DNA from: CAISIP01 sp965278985
GTDB lineage: Bacteria; Pseudomonadota; Gammaproteobacteria; Burkholderiales; Burkholderiaceae_C
Reading direction: 5' to 3'
Length of the DNA: 64,000 nucleotides
Assembly: GCA_965278985.1 (NCBI GenBank)
Contig: OZ257131.1
Location: 5,084,001 to 5,148,000, forward strand
In this document: piece after piece, positions 17,123 to 25,888 of the stretch
Layout: the number at the start of each line of letters is the position of its first letter
Position numbering within the stretch: the first letter of the stretch is position 1
The notes under the pieces: model-generated
Seen by the model: only the letters and a program-made list of their open reading frames with translations
Told to the model about the DNA's origin: nothing
Database searches by the model: none
Position numbers and translations under genes: made by a program

Positions 17123-17154
17123 GCCGGCCCGCCGGCCCGCCGGCCCGCCGGGCC
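17123..17154. repeat. Four tandem copies of an 8-bp GCCGGCCC unit
   Basis: GCCGGCCC occurs three times in a row, followed by a variant GCCGGGCC. Each unit contains the self-complementary GCCGGC, so the tract can fold. It lies 30 bp after the usp stop and may be a terminator-like element or simple slippage repeat. The rest of 17093-17266 shows nothing recognisable. Confidence 0.7.
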
Positions 17155-17266
17155 TGGGGGCGCTCCGGGTCTGCAGGCATGGGGCTTGCATGGCACCGGG
17201 ATCGCCCGGATGCCTGCTGCGTGGTAGGGTCCGTCCCTTGCCGTCTCGCGCGTCCTTGCCTGTCCC

Positions 17267-18226
17267 GTGTTCCAGCACCCCGTCTTCCAGGCACTGCCGC
17301 CTGTCATCCTCCTGATCGCGGTCGGCTATGTCGCGGGCCGCATGCGCCTCATCGGCGCCGACTCCAAGCGCGACCTCACGAACCTCGTGTTCCTGGTGCT
17401 GCTGCCGGCCATGCTGTTCCGCGCCATGGCCGGCGTGCATCTGGAGAACCTGCCGCTGCGGCCCATCGGGCTGTACTTCGCGGGCTGCTTCGTGGTCTTC
17501 TTCGGCGTGCTGCTGGCCAAGGGCTGGACGCGCGAGGGCGCCGTGGTGGGCCTGGCCGCGATGTTCAGCAACTCCGCCATGCTGGGCCTGCCCATCGCGC
17601 GCCTGGCCTATGGCGAAGACGGCCTGCTATTGATGGTGACGCTAGTCTCCATGCACGCGCTGGTGCTGCTGACCGTGGTCACGCTGACGCTGGAACTCGC
17701 CGTGCTGCGCGAGCAGCGCAACACGCCCGGCGCGTCCGCCAGCCGGGGCGTGGTCCGCACGGTGTTGCTGGCGGTGCGCAATGCGGTGGTGCACCCGGTG
17801 CCGATGCCGATCCTGGCCGGGTTGCTCTTTGCGCAGACGGGTCTTCCTGTGCCGGCGGTGCTGGACAGCGCGCTGCAGCTGCTGGGCTCCGCGTTCTCGC
17901 CCGTGGCGCTGGTGATGGTGGGCATCACGCTGGCCCACAGCCATGTGGAGGGCCTGTGGCTGCCTGCGCTGCGCATCGCGTTGCTGAAGAACGTGCTGCA
18001 CCCGCTGGTCGTGGTGGGCGTGTGCTGGCTCGGCGGCCTGCGCGGCCTGCCGCTGGTGATCATGGGCGTGGCCGCCGCCATGCCCACGGGTGCCAACGTG
18101 TTCCTGTTCTCGCAACGCTACCGCGTGGCCGAGCCGCTGATGGTGGCCTCGGTGGGGGTCTCCACGGGCATCGGCCTGTTCACGGTGGCGGCAGCCATGG
18201 CGCTGCTGGACATGCTGCCCCGCTGA
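17267..18226 (+). CDS. AEC-family (auxin efflux carrier-type) permease
   Basis: Ten-helix inner membrane transporter of the AEC family, 319 residues. The GTG start gives FQHPVFQALPPVILLIAVGY, the typical first helix, followed by the basic stretch SKRDLTNLVFLVLLPAMLFR. The C-terminus ends in hydrophobic helices after ANVFLFSQRYRV, a conserved AEC segment. Relatives move malate, malonate or other small carboxylates; the substrate is not predictable here. It is convergent with the RNB-domain gene. Confidence 0.82.
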   Translation: MFQHPVFQALPPVILLIAVGYVAGRMRLIGADSKRDLTNLVFLVLLPAMLFRAMAGVHLENLPLRPIGLYFAGCFVVFFGVLLAKGWTREGAVVGLAAMFSNSAMLGLPIARLAYGEDGLLLMVTLVSMHALVLLTVVTLTLELAVLREQRNTPGASASRGVVRTVLLAVRNAVVHPVPMPILAGLLFAQTGLPVPAVLDSALQLLGSAFSPVALVMVGITLAHSHVEGLWLPALRIALLKNVLHPLVVVGVCWLGGLRGLPLVIMGVAAAMPTGANVFLFSQRYRVAEPLMVASVGVSTGIGLFTVAAAMALLDMLPR

Positions 18227-18243
18227 GATTCTGCGGTGACACT

Positions 18244-18295
18244 CCGCGCTTCGCGCTGCGGTGCTGAGCGCCTTGGGGCGGCCCGGCGGCGCTCA
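18244..18295. terminator. Double hairpin between convergent genes, REP-like
   Basis: CCGCGC-TTCG-CGCTGCGG is followed by a longer stem-loop whose arms TGAGCGCC (18265-18272) and GGCGCTCA (18288-18295) are perfect. The second arm contains the stop codon of the minus-strand RNase gene. The sequence between the arms, GGGGCGGCCCGGC, resembles intergenic palindromes common in Comamonadaceae. It likely serves as a shared transcript end. Confidence 0.55.
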
Positions 18296-19762
18296 CACGG
18301 CCTCGAAGTCGATGAAGCCTCGCTCCACGTTCACCGACACCAGCCGCACACGCAGTGGTTGGCCCACGCGCAGGCGCTGGCCGCGCAGGGCCAGCTTGCC
18401 CTCCACCGGCGGCGTCAGCACGCGCACCCAGTTGCCGTCGTCGGCCATGCCCGTGACCACCGCGTCGAATTGCTCGCCGATGTGCGCCTCCAGCACCAGC
18501 GCGGCCTCGGACTTGCGCATCTGCCGCTCCACCTTCTGCGCGCGGTCCTCCTGCTGCGTGCAATGCTCCGCCAGGGCGTTGAGCGCGGTGTTGGTGTAGG
18601 GCGGTGTCTGCCGCGCGAGCGAGGCCTTCAGCAGGCGCTGCGTGATCAGGTCGGGGTAGCGGCGGTTCGGCGCGGTCGAATGCGTGTAGTCGCGCTCGGC
18701 CAGGCCGAAGTGCCCGATGGAGATGCCGTTGGGCGACTCCGCCACGTACTCGCCACGGCCCATGAGCTTCACGATCACCAGCGACAGGTCGGGGAAGCGC
18801 AACGGGTCCAGCCGCCGCTGCTGGACCAGGAATGCCTCCAGGGCACGCGCATCGGGCTGGTCCGGCAGGCTCTGGCCGCGCTCGGCCGCCAACTCGACGA
18901 TGCGGCGCCAGCGCTCCGGTGAACGCACCACGCGGCGCAACGCCACCTGGCCCTGCGCCGCGAGGTAGCGCGCGTTGCAGGCATTGGTCGCGATCATCAG
19001 CTCCTCGATCAGTTGGCGTGCGCGGTTCTGCACCTGCTGTTGCACGTCCACCACCTGCTCGCCCTGGAACACGGCGCGCGGCTGCAGCGTCTGGAACTCC
19101 AGCGCGCCGTTGTCGCGCCGGCGCGCGCGCAGCTGCTGCGCCACCGAATCCTGCGTGCGCAACTGCTGGTCCATGCCCGGCACGGCGGCGGCCGCGGCGG
19201 GCAGCGGGCCGGTGCCTTCCAGCCAGGCGGCGACGGCGTCGTAGGCCAGCTGCGCCTGGTTGTGCACCCAGGCGCGGTAGACCGTGGCGCCGGCCAGGCT
19301 GCCGTCGGGGCGCAACACCATCTCGGTGACCATGGCAAGCCGGTCCACATGCGGGTTCAGCGACGTCAGGTCGGTGGACAGGCGCTCGGGCAGCATCGGG
19401 AAGATGCGTGCGCCGGTGTAGACCGAGGTGGTGTTGCGCTGTGCGTGCTGGTCGATGGGGCTGTCCTTGGGCACCAGCACGTCCACGTCGGCGATGGCGA
19501 CCAGGATCTTCACGGCGCCATCGGCCAGCACCTCGCTCACGCTGAGCTGGTCCAGGTCGAGCGAGTCGTCGTTGTCGATGGAGCACCACAGCAACCCACG
19601 CTGGTCGCGCAGCGCGGGGTCGCTGTCCATCGGCGGGCCCGCGATGGCCTGCGCCTGCCGCAGCGCCTCGGGCGGAAAATCGGGCTCCAGGCCGCGCTCG
19701 GCCATCACCTGCGCTGCCAGGTGGGCGAGGTCGGTGCGCTGGTGCAGTCGGGAGTGGGACAT
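18293..19762 (-). CDS. RNB-domain (RNase II family) exoribonuclease
   Basis: Hydrolytic 3'-5' exoribonuclease of the RNB family, 489 residues. The metal-binding signature is seen in LLWCSIDNDDSLDLDQLSV; later AERDYTHSTAPNRRYPDLIT holds the conserved Thr-Ala-Pro-x-Arg-Arg-Tyr-x-Asp segment. A C-terminal S1-like domain starts near EAHIGEQFDAVVTGMADDG. No N-terminal cold-shock domains are present, so it is a shortened family member compared with RNase II/R. Its stop falls within the REP-like hairpin. Precise RNA targets are unknown. Confidence 0.88.
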   Translation of the reverse strand: MSHSRLHQRTDLAHLAAQVMAERGLEPDFPPEALRQAQAIAGPPMDSDPALRDQRGLLWCSIDNDDSLDLDQLSVSEVLADGAVKILVAIADVDVLVPKDSPIDQHAQRNTTSVYTGARIFPMLPERLSTDLTSLNPHVDRLAMVTEMVLRPDGSLAGATVYRAWVHNQAQLAYDAVAAWLEGTGPLPAAAAAVPGMDQQLRTQDSVAQQLRARRRDNGALEFQTLQPRAVFQGEQVVDVQQQVQNRARQLIEELMIATNACNARYLAAQGQVALRRVVRSPERWRRIVELAAERGQSLPDQPDARALEAFLVQQRRLDPLRFPDLSLVIVKLMGRGEYVAESPNGISIGHFGLAERDYTHSTAPNRRYPDLITQRLLKASLARQTPPYTNTALNALAEHCTQQEDRAQKVERQMRKSEAALVLEAHIGEQFDAVVTGMADDGNWVRVLTPPVEGKLALRGQRLRVGQPLRVRLVSVNVERGFIDFEAV

Positions 19763-19893
19763 GGGTGCAAAGTCTCCTCAAACGGTGGCGGCTGGGACGG
19801 GCCATCATAGGTGCGCGCGCCTCCGGCGCGGGGTGGGGCGGCTGCTAAGCTCGGGCCCCGTGCCTTGCACGTGCCGCCGGCCCGCACACCACC

Positions 19894-20505
19894 ATGGACC
19901 TCCACACCTGGCTCATCTACCTCGCCGCTGCCATCGGCCTGTCGCTCTCGCCCGGCCCCAACGGCCTGCTGGCGCTGACCCACGGCGCGCTGCACGGCCG
20001 GCGCAAGGCGATGTTCACCATCTTCGGCGGCGCGACGGGCTTCGTGGTCGTGGTGGCGCTGGCGATGTTCGGCATCGGCGCGCTGCTCAAGGCCTCGCTG
20101 GTCTGGCTCACCATCCTCAAGTGGGTGGGCGGCGCCTACCTCGTGTGGCTGGGTATCCAGGTCTGGCGCGCGCCGCCGCTGGGCGCCGAGCTGCAGGCCA
20201 CGGCGGCCCCGCGGCCCGGCTGGTCGCTGTTCCAGCAGGGCGCCCTGGCGGCGCTGACCAACCCCAAGGCGATCCTGTTCTTCGCCGCCTTCCTGCCGCA
20301 ATTCATCGACCCCGCGCGCAGCCTGCCGCAGCAGTTCGCCATCATGGCGGGCACCTTCGCGGTGGTGGAGATCGTCTTCGAACTCTTCGTCGCCAGCATG
20401 GCCCAGCGCATCAGCCCCTGGCTGCGCCGCGTTGGCAAGCGCTTCAACCAGGCGTGTGGAGGGGTGTTCGTGCTGATCGGGACGGCGTTGCCGTTGCGGG
20501 GGTGA
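19894..20505 (+). CDS. LysE/RhtB family amino acid exporter
   Basis: Inner membrane exporter of 203 residues with about six hydrophobic helices. The family motif is visible as LSLSPGPNGLLALTHGALHG near residue 17, followed by GGATGFVVVVALAMFGIGAL and NPKAILFFAAFLPQFIDPA. Relatives export lysine, threonine, homoserine or homoserine lactones; substrate is not resolved. A divergent gap of 131 bp separates it from the RNB gene. Downstream the base composition drops. Confidence 0.87.
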   Translation: MDLHTWLIYLAAAIGLSLSPGPNGLLALTHGALHGRRKAMFTIFGGATGFVVVVALAMFGIGALLKASLVWLTILKWVGGAYLVWLGIQVWRAPPLGAELQATAAPRPGWSLFQQGALAALTNPKAILFFAAFLPQFIDPARSLPQQFAIMAGTFAVVEIVFELFVASMAQRISPWLRRVGKRFNQACGGVFVLIGTALPLRG

Positions 20506-20887
20506 GGGCGGGTGGCGCTTTGTCACTCACTTTGGCGCCCATTCCTCAACCTGGTGGGTGCCTTGGCAGCGGCCCAAGACGTGCTGTTGGCCGCGCTATG
20601 CCACCTGGCCTCTCATCAGGCCGCGATGTGTCCTGGACGACTGGACCGTGAGCGCTACTGCCTTGGCAGGCGGCTTCAGGCAAAGATACTCGTGGGCTGC
20701 ACCGATCTGCTTGGCGTAGTTTCCGGCAGAACGCTGCATGCCCGAGAACGTTCAGAAGCTGTCATTCCAGAAGCTTCGAATGGAGGATGGTGCTGGCGCC
20801 AGGTGGTGCTCGGCGGTTTGCGAGTCATGCACTGGAATTCGTAGCAGCGTCTAGCTCGACAAGAGTCAAAAAAACGAAAGCGTGGCA
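20506..20887. other. Unassigned intergenic stretch at the edge of a low-GC segment
   Basis: No convincing gene is seen on either strand; the longest open frames lack family motifs and a ribosome site. GC content falls from left to right, and the last 40 bases before the next gene are A-rich (CAAAAAAACGAAAG). It may be a remnant left by an insertion event. No terminal inverted repeats or transposase motifs are recognisable. Confidence 0.5.
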
Positions 20888-21757
20888 ATGGAAATACAGA
20901 TTGTTCCAACGTTGTATGAACATCTGAATGTCATAGGGGCGAAGCGGACGATGCTCCGCTCTGACCACTCTGACCTGACCACCATCGTGCTGGGAAGTTC
21001 GCACGGGGACTTCGGGTTCAACCCCGCATACTTCCCTGGATCCTTCAATCTATGTTGTGCCTCGCAGGATCTAAAGCACTCCTATCTGCTCTACAGGCAC
21101 GTCGTTGAAAACTACAAAAGAATTACGAATGTTGTCTTGTTTTATTCGGTGTTTTCACCCGGCTGGAACTTGCAGAGAAACCCTTCCGAGAAATGCGTTG
21201 GGATGGCCCTGGACGAGCTTTTCAATCTCAATATCCCGCACGACTATGAAGAGCTGCAAGGCGAGTTTCTGAAGATCAGAGGGAGGCTCAATCACCTGAA
21301 TTTCGATTCGAATGGGTATCGAGGTTTCCTGCAGGACAGGGGTAAAACCTATTTCCCACTGAGCTATGGAGCAAGCAAGCGAGCTGCCGATCATCTTCGT
21401 TGGAATTCAAGTCATGGGGAGAACTTGCATCTGCTGCGACTGCTGCTTTGCGCGAGGCAGCACAACCATCAGGTGAGCATTGTTGTTCCGCCGGCAAGGT
21501 CTGACTACAAGGATGCGCTCAACAAAGGCTTTGGGCTGCTGTTTAGTTCGCTACAAGAAATATTGTATGAATTCCACATTGATTTCGAAGTGAAGCTCGT
21601 CAACGCTTTCGACAGTCAAATATTCGAGGACGCCCACTTTGGAGACTTCGATCATTTGCTCCCCACGGGAAATGGAACGGAGCGACTTACCAGGTTGATC
21701 TGGGAAGCGTGCAGGAACCCTCTCGTGGACGAGGCGGCAGGTAACACCATAGGTTGA
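20888..21757 (+). CDS. Orphan protein with SGNH-like motifs, low-GC, likely acquired
   Basis: I do not recognise the exact family. The 289-residue product has a block resembling SGNH hydrolase block I, TTIVLGSSHGDFGFNP (GSSH at 36-39), and a C-terminal D-x-x-H block, GDFDHLLPTGNG (D253, H256). Such pairs occur in SGNH-fold enzymes that modify surface polysaccharides, so an esterase or acyltransferase-like role is possible but unproven. There is no signal peptide or membrane segment. Codon use and GC (about 50%) differ sharply from the neighbours, supporting horizontal transfer. A GTG at 20882 is an alternative start. The next 173 bp (21758-21930) hold nothing I can identify. Confidence 0.65.
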   Translation: MEIQIVPTLYEHLNVIGAKRTMLRSDHSDLTTIVLGSSHGDFGFNPAYFPGSFNLCCASQDLKHSYLLYRHVVENYKRITNVVLFYSVFSPGWNLQRNPSEKCVGMALDELFNLNIPHDYEELQGEFLKIRGRLNHLNFDSNGYRGFLQDRGKTYFPLSYGASKRAADHLRWNSSHGENLHLLRLLLCARQHNHQVSIVVPPARSDYKDALNKGFGLLFSSLQEILYEFHIDFEVKLVNAFDSQIFEDAHFGDFDHLLPTGNGTERLTRLIWEACRNPLVDEAAGNTIG

Positions 21758-21930
21758 GCGCATTCGCATCCATTGGAGCGCGATGCGGTAATGTTGCCGT
21801 CCCCGTCTGCCCAGTTGAGCCTGTCCCTTCAGCCACACATTCGGATTGCCGCGCGGCGGGTTTGGGCGCTCTGTTGACCTAACGATCCCACACGCTGAAG
21901 CCACCGCAACGGTCTGGTCAATTGCTTGCG

Positions 21931-22653
21931 TCAGGCCGGCGAATTGGTCGAGGCACGCGCGGCCGGTTGCCGTCCTGTGCGCGGCGGCGCAGCCGATGCG
22001 CTGGCGCCGAACACAGCGATGCAGCCACAGGCCCAAGCCGTACCCGCGAGCAGCGCTGCTGCCACATCCGAGGGATAGTGCGCCCCGAGGTAGACGCGGC
22101 TGAAGCCCACCACCCCCACCAGCGCGCTGGCACCCAGCACGCTGGCCACGCGCCATGCGGCGTGCAGGCCACCCCGGCTCGCCAAGTACAGCATCCACGC
22201 TGCCAGCAGCGTGGCCGCGACAGTGTGGCCGCTGGGGAAACCGAACCCACGCGCCTCGACCAGTGCATCCAGCAATGGCCGTTCGCGCTGGAACCAGCCT
22301 TTGGCAATGTTGTTCATCACGCCACCGCCCAGCGTGATGGCCAGCAGCAGTGGCAGCTTCCGCCAGTGGCGCTGGAACAGCAGCGCCGTCACGAACACCG
22401 ACAGCAACACCGCGATCAGCGGATCGTGCATCGCCTCCACGGCCAGCATCCAGCGCGTGAGCCTGTCGCCGCGCTGCGCATGCAATTGCTGCAACCAGTG
22501 TGCTTCCCATGCCTCCGCCGGCGGCACCCCGGCACCGGCCACGACCAGGGCGAGCACGGCGAACAGCACGGCGGCAACCATACCCAGCACCAGCGGGGCG
22601 GGCACGGCACGCCAGCGGGCGGATGTGGAGGAGGGAGGATGCAGAGCAGGCAT
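21931..22653 (-). CDS. PAP2-family membrane phosphatase
   Basis: Type 2 phosphatidic acid phosphatase-like membrane enzyme. All three catalytic motifs are present: KGWFQRERP (K-x6-RP), FPSGHT (PSGH) and SRVYLGAHYPSD (SR-x5-H-x3-D), with the usual membrane segments between them. Candidates for substrate are undecaprenyl pyrophosphate and phosphatidylglycerol phosphate. I chose the ATG at 22653 because the preceding 25 codons, back to an ATG at 22728, lose the third-position GC bias of the gene. The protein then has 240 residues. Confidence 0.87.
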   Translation of the reverse strand: MPALHPPSSTSARWRAVPAPLVLGMVAAVLFAVLALVVAGAGVPPAEAWEAHWLQQLHAQRGDRLTRWMLAVEAMHDPLIAVLLSVFVTALLFQRHWRKLPLLLAITLGGGVMNNIAKGWFQRERPLLDALVEARGFGFPSGHTVAATLLAAWMLYLASRGGLHAAWRVASVLGASALVGVVGFSRVYLGAHYPSDVAAALLAGTAWACGCIAVFGASASAAPPRTGRQPAARASTNSPA

Positions 22654-22726
22654 GTGGGGCGCAGGAACCGTCGCGCCAGTGTCGAGAGGCTGTGTGACGG
22701 CTTGCTGACGCCGCACGGCTGCATGC

Positions 22727-23218
22727 ATGCCCTACAGTGGCCAGCTGGATGACACACCCAGGATGCTGCCGTTGTTCCGGCCCGCGGTGCAGGGCTTCCT
22801 GGCGAGCCTCTTCGCGCTGGACCCGGCGCGGCTGGCTGCGGGCCTGCTCGGCAAGCCGTTGCTGGTGCTGCAGGGTGGGCGCGACCTGCAGGTGGGGATG
22901 GTGGATGCGCAGCGCCTGCATGCGGCCGCACCGAATGCGCGGCTGCTGGTGCTGCCCGAGGTGAACCTCGTGCTCAAGCGCGTGGAGGTGGACGGTCCCG
23001 CGGCGCACCTGGCGACCTATGCCGACCCGCACTTGCCGCTGGCGCCGGGGGTGGTGGAAGGTGTGGCCGATTTCTTCCTGCCCACGACCGGGGGCATGCG
23101 GGCCCCTTCGCCTCGCGTGGAAAGCCGTTCGTTCAGGCGCCGCCGCTGGACAGCCGCACCTCGCCCTGGGGCGTGCGCAACGTGGCGGCCAGCTCCGCAG
23201 GCCCGGTCTGCACGGTGA
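22727..23218 (+). pseudogene. C-terminal remnant of an alpha/beta hydrolase
   Basis: The reading frame matches only the last third of an alpha/beta hydrolase: PLFRPAVQGFLASLFALDPA, then LLVLQGGRDLQVGMVDAQRL (the acid-residue strand), then LPEVNLVLKRVEVDG and ATYADPHLPLAPGVVEGVAD. The nucleophile half is missing, replaced by the divergent PAP2 gene region. Where relatives usually have N-H-V-L-K with the catalytic histidine, this copy has N-L-V-L-K. The family similarity ends near 23095 and the frame then runs on into the antisense of the VOC gene. Deletion and decay are the simplest explanation. Confidence 0.7.
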
Positions 23219-23837
23219 TGCCCGTGAGGCCGATGGCCGCGTAGGCCGCCTGCAGTTTGTCGGCCGAGGGGTGTGTGGCGGTGACGGACTGCAATGACAC
23301 TCGTGAACGCGGCAGGCTGTTGCGCGGGTGCAGTCGCAACGGCTCGGCATCGTCGGGGCCGCCCCATTGGATCAGCGTGGGCAGCGTGCCATTGAACAGG
23401 CGCTGGCCATCCTCGCGCACGGTGATCTGCCATCGCAGCAGCCCCTTGCGGGAGTGCCGGCTGGCGGCCACGGCCGGCCCGCGGTCGATGCCCAGGGCCT
23501 GCCATGCCGCGCGAGCCGCCTGGATATCCGTGGTGCCGGCCACGAAGTGCACCAGCCGCGGTGCCGTGGCGATCGCCGCCTGCAGCGCGGCATCGTCCAG
23601 GTCGAACCAGCGCCGGCCCGTGGCGGACTTGCGGGGCGCCTGGGGGTCGATGGCGATGATCTCCAGGTAGGCCAGCGGGTATCCGGGCGTGGCGATCTTG
23701 AACAGGCGGTTGTGCGTGCCGTACAGCGGGTGCTCGCCGCCCGGGCCAGGGGTGATGCCCATCGTGGCCTCGCACCACTGCACGCCTTCGTCCAGCGTGC
23801 GGGCCGCGATGACGAGATGGTCGATAGAGGTCTGCAT
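23133..23837 (-). CDS. VOC-family (glyoxalase-like) protein
   Basis: Protein of 234 residues with a glyoxalase-like N-terminal module: IDHLVIAARTLDEGVQWCEA, GGEHPLYGTHNRLFKI and YPLAYLEIIAIDP, the pattern of the Glyoxalase_3 group. The start ATG at 23837 is the only sensible one. No metal-site assignment is made because the ligands vary in this group. Its 3' end overlaps the run-on frame of the hydrolase remnant. Function is unknown; relatives are annotated as VOC proteins without a defined substrate. Confidence 0.78.
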   Translation of the reverse strand: MQTSIDHLVIAARTLDEGVQWCEATMGITPGPGGEHPLYGTHNRLFKIATPGYPLAYLEIIAIDPQAPRKSATGRRWFDLDDAALQAAIATAPRLVHFVAGTTDIQAARAAWQALGIDRGPAVAASRHSRKGLLRWQITVREDGQRLFNGTLPTLIQWGGPDDAEPLRLHPRNSLPRSRVSLQSVTATHPSADKLQAAYAAIGLTGITVQTGPAELAATLRTPQGEVRLSSGGA

Positions 23838-23878
23838 CGCTGGACCATACCACCCCGGTGCGGGAGGCGAAGGGGAGG

Positions 23879-25135
23879 TCAGGCCTCCAGCGTCTCCGCC
23901 CAGGCCAGCGCCTGCAGGTGCGCCCAGTTGATCTGGTGGTTGCTCAGGTCCAGCGTGCCGGCCAGGCGCGCGAAGGCGGCGTCGTCTTCGGACTCGCAGG
24001 CGATGGTCAGCTCCAGCAGCGGTGCCAACGGCCCCTTGCCGTGCAGCAGCGCGTCCGTGATCGGTGCGGGCAGGGTGATGGCGGCGATGGCCGTGTCCAT
24101 CGGGATGCCCAGCATGGTGTCGAGCAGCGAGAACACGCCGGTCACGAAGGCGTTGTCGCGCGCCTCGGGCGGCAGTACCTCGTCGGCCAGCAGCTCCATC
24201 AGCCGCCCCCGCACGATGGCGGTGTTGCCCACGGCCGGCGGCGACTTGCCCGCGCCCGGCAGGGTGAGCAGCAACGCCGCCCAGCGGAACAGTTTGTCGA
24301 GGCCCAGGACCATCACGGCGTGGCGGAACGAGGTGATCTCGGTGCGCAGGCCGAAGCCGGAGGAGTTGATGTAGCGCAGCAGGTTGAACGACAGCGTCGC
24401 ATCGCGCTTGAGCACTTCCTCGATCTGCGAGGTGGTGGCCTGCGCCCGCACGGCATTGATCAGCTGGATGGTCACGGCCTGCGAGGGCTGGAGGGTCTTG
24501 CCCGCCACGGCTTGCGGCTTGGAGAACCAGAAGCCCTGGAACAGGTCCACGCCCAGCGCCGCCACGCGCTGGTGCTGCTCGGCCTTCTCGACCTTCTCCA
24601 CCACGATCCTGGCGGGTGTCTTCTTCCGCAGCGCCGAGATGGCGGGCTCGATCAGCTCGGGCTTGAGCGTCAGCAGGTCCACCTTGATGAAGTCCGCCAG
24701 CGGCAGCCAGCTCTTGTAGGCCGAGTTCAGTACGTTGTGGTTGAAGGCCAGCCGGAAACCTCGCTGGCGCAGCCCCTCCAGGATGGCCGGTGCGTTCTCG
24801 ATGGCCGCCGGGTCGTGGCCCGAGATCAGCGGCACCTCCAGCACCACGCGATCCGGTGCCACCAGCTCGAGGTGTTCGCTCTGCAAGGACTCGAAGGTGC
24901 AGTTGACGAAGATGTTGCGCTTGCCCAGCAGGCTGGCCGTGTCGGCGTGCGACAGCACGTTGAGCAGCATCTGCGCATCGCTGGCGGCATCGTGGGTGCG
25001 TGACGGCCGCGTGCGGTCGAACAGCTCGTAGCCGTAGACGCTGCCCTTGCCGTCGACGATGGCCTGGCGGGCGATGGCGCTGGCGTTCGTGTCAGGCGTC
25101 GGGGGGGGCGTTGGTGAAGGTGGCGCGATGGACAT
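23879..25135 (-). CDS. EAL-HDOD signalling protein (degenerate EAL)
   Basis: YuxH-type protein of 418 residues with an N-terminal EAL-like domain and a C-terminal HDOD domain. The EAL motif is replaced by YGYELF, so phosphodiesterase activity is unlikely. LGVDLFQGFWFSKPQ marks the end of the first domain, and LSFNLLRYINSSGFGLRTEI with SFRHAVMVLGLDKLFRW identifies HDOD. Such proteins act in cyclic-di-GMP or motility signalling through protein contacts. It lies 69 bp after the ABC permease stop, in the same direction; no operon link is implied. Confidence 0.85.
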   Translation of the reverse strand: MSIAPPSPTPPPTPDTNASAIARQAIVDGKGSVYGYELFDRTRPSRTHDAASDAQMLLNVLSHADTASLLGKRNIFVNCTFESLQSEHLELVAPDRVVLEVPLISGHDPAAIENAPAILEGLRQRGFRLAFNHNVLNSAYKSWLPLADFIKVDLLTLKPELIEPAISALRKKTPARIVVEKVEKAEQHQRVAALGVDLFQGFWFSKPQAVAGKTLQPSQAVTIQLINAVRAQATTSQIEEVLKRDATLSFNLLRYINSSGFGLRTEITSFRHAVMVLGLDKLFRWAALLLTLPGAGKSPPAVGNTAIVRGRLMELLADEVLPPEARDNAFVTGVFSLLDTMLGIPMDTAIAAITLPAPITDALLHGKGPLAPLLELTIACESEDDAAFARLAGTLDLSNHQINWAHLQALAWAETLEA

Positions 25136-25204
25136 GGGTGGTGCGGTGGTTCCGCCGGATTCTAGGGAGGCGCCGCACCCATCGCCGCCGGCATGCCTTG
25201 CGCC

Positions 25205-25876
25205 TCAGCGCGCGTCCAGCCCGTACCGCCGCCGCATCAGCCCTGCCACCCAGTTCAGCCCCATCGACACCAGGAAAATGAAGCTGATGTAGATCGCCGC
25301 CGTCGCCGTGAGGATCTCGATGGGCTCGTACCAGCGGTTCACGATCTTCTGCGACTGGAACATCAGGTCGTGCACGGCGATCACCGACACCAGCGCGGAG
25401 GACTTCACGATCACGGTGAACTGGTTGCCGATGGACGGTGCAGCCTCCAACATCACCTGCGGCAGCACGATGCGGCGGAAGGCATGGGCGTTCGACATGC
25501 CCAGCGACCCCGCCGCCTCCAGGTGCCCGCGCGGGATGGCCTCGATGGCGCCGCGGAAGGTCTCGGCCAGGTAGCCGCTGGACTGCAGCGTCAGCGCCGT
25601 GCAGGCCGCGGCGAAGAAGGTGGTGGGCCAGCCGAAGAGCTCGGGCCACACGTAGTTCACCCACAGCAGCTGCACCAGGATCGGCGTGGCGCGGAAGAAC
25701 TCGATCAGCACCACGACCAGCGGCTTCAGTGGCCGCACGTACATGCGCAGCAGGCACAGCAGCATGCCGCCGGCCACGGCGCAGACAAAGGCGACGCCGC
25801 AGACCTGCAGCGTGACGAGGAAACCCTCCCACAACGCGGCGCGCTGGTTCCAGACGAGGCGTTCCCAGTTACCCAT
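25205..25876 (-). CDS. Polar amino acid ABC transporter permease (second)
   Basis: Inner membrane permease of the HisM/GlnP type, 223 residues. The EAA-loop region reads EAIPRGHLEAAGSLGMSNAH followed by RRIVLPQVMLEAAPSIGNQF, which contacts the ATPase. About five membrane segments are visible. It is the last gene of the importer, 12 bp behind the first permease gene, and the two would form the heterodimeric channel. The substrate class is inferred from the family and neighbours. Confidence 0.9.
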   Translation of the reverse strand: MGNWERLVWNQRAALWEGFLVTLQVCGVAFVCAVAGGMLLCLLRMYVRPLKPLVVVLIEFFRATPILVQLLWVNYVWPELFGWPTTFFAAACTALTLQSSGYLAETFRGAIEAIPRGHLEAAGSLGMSNAHAFRRIVLPQVMLEAAPSIGNQFTVIVKSSALVSVIAVHDLMFQSQKIVNRWYEPIEILTATAAIYISFIFLVSMGLNWVAGLMRRRYGLDAR

Positions 25877-25888
25877 GGTGCGGTGCCC

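Noticed and set aside
20512..20844. Open frame of 110 codons after the LysE gene
   Set aside because: No homology motifs, overlaps nothing of known function, and codon use is unlike either the host or the next gene.
21758..21930. Possible transposase remnant on the minus strand
   Set aside because: The translated residues did not match any transposase signature I know, and no terminal inverted repeats were found.
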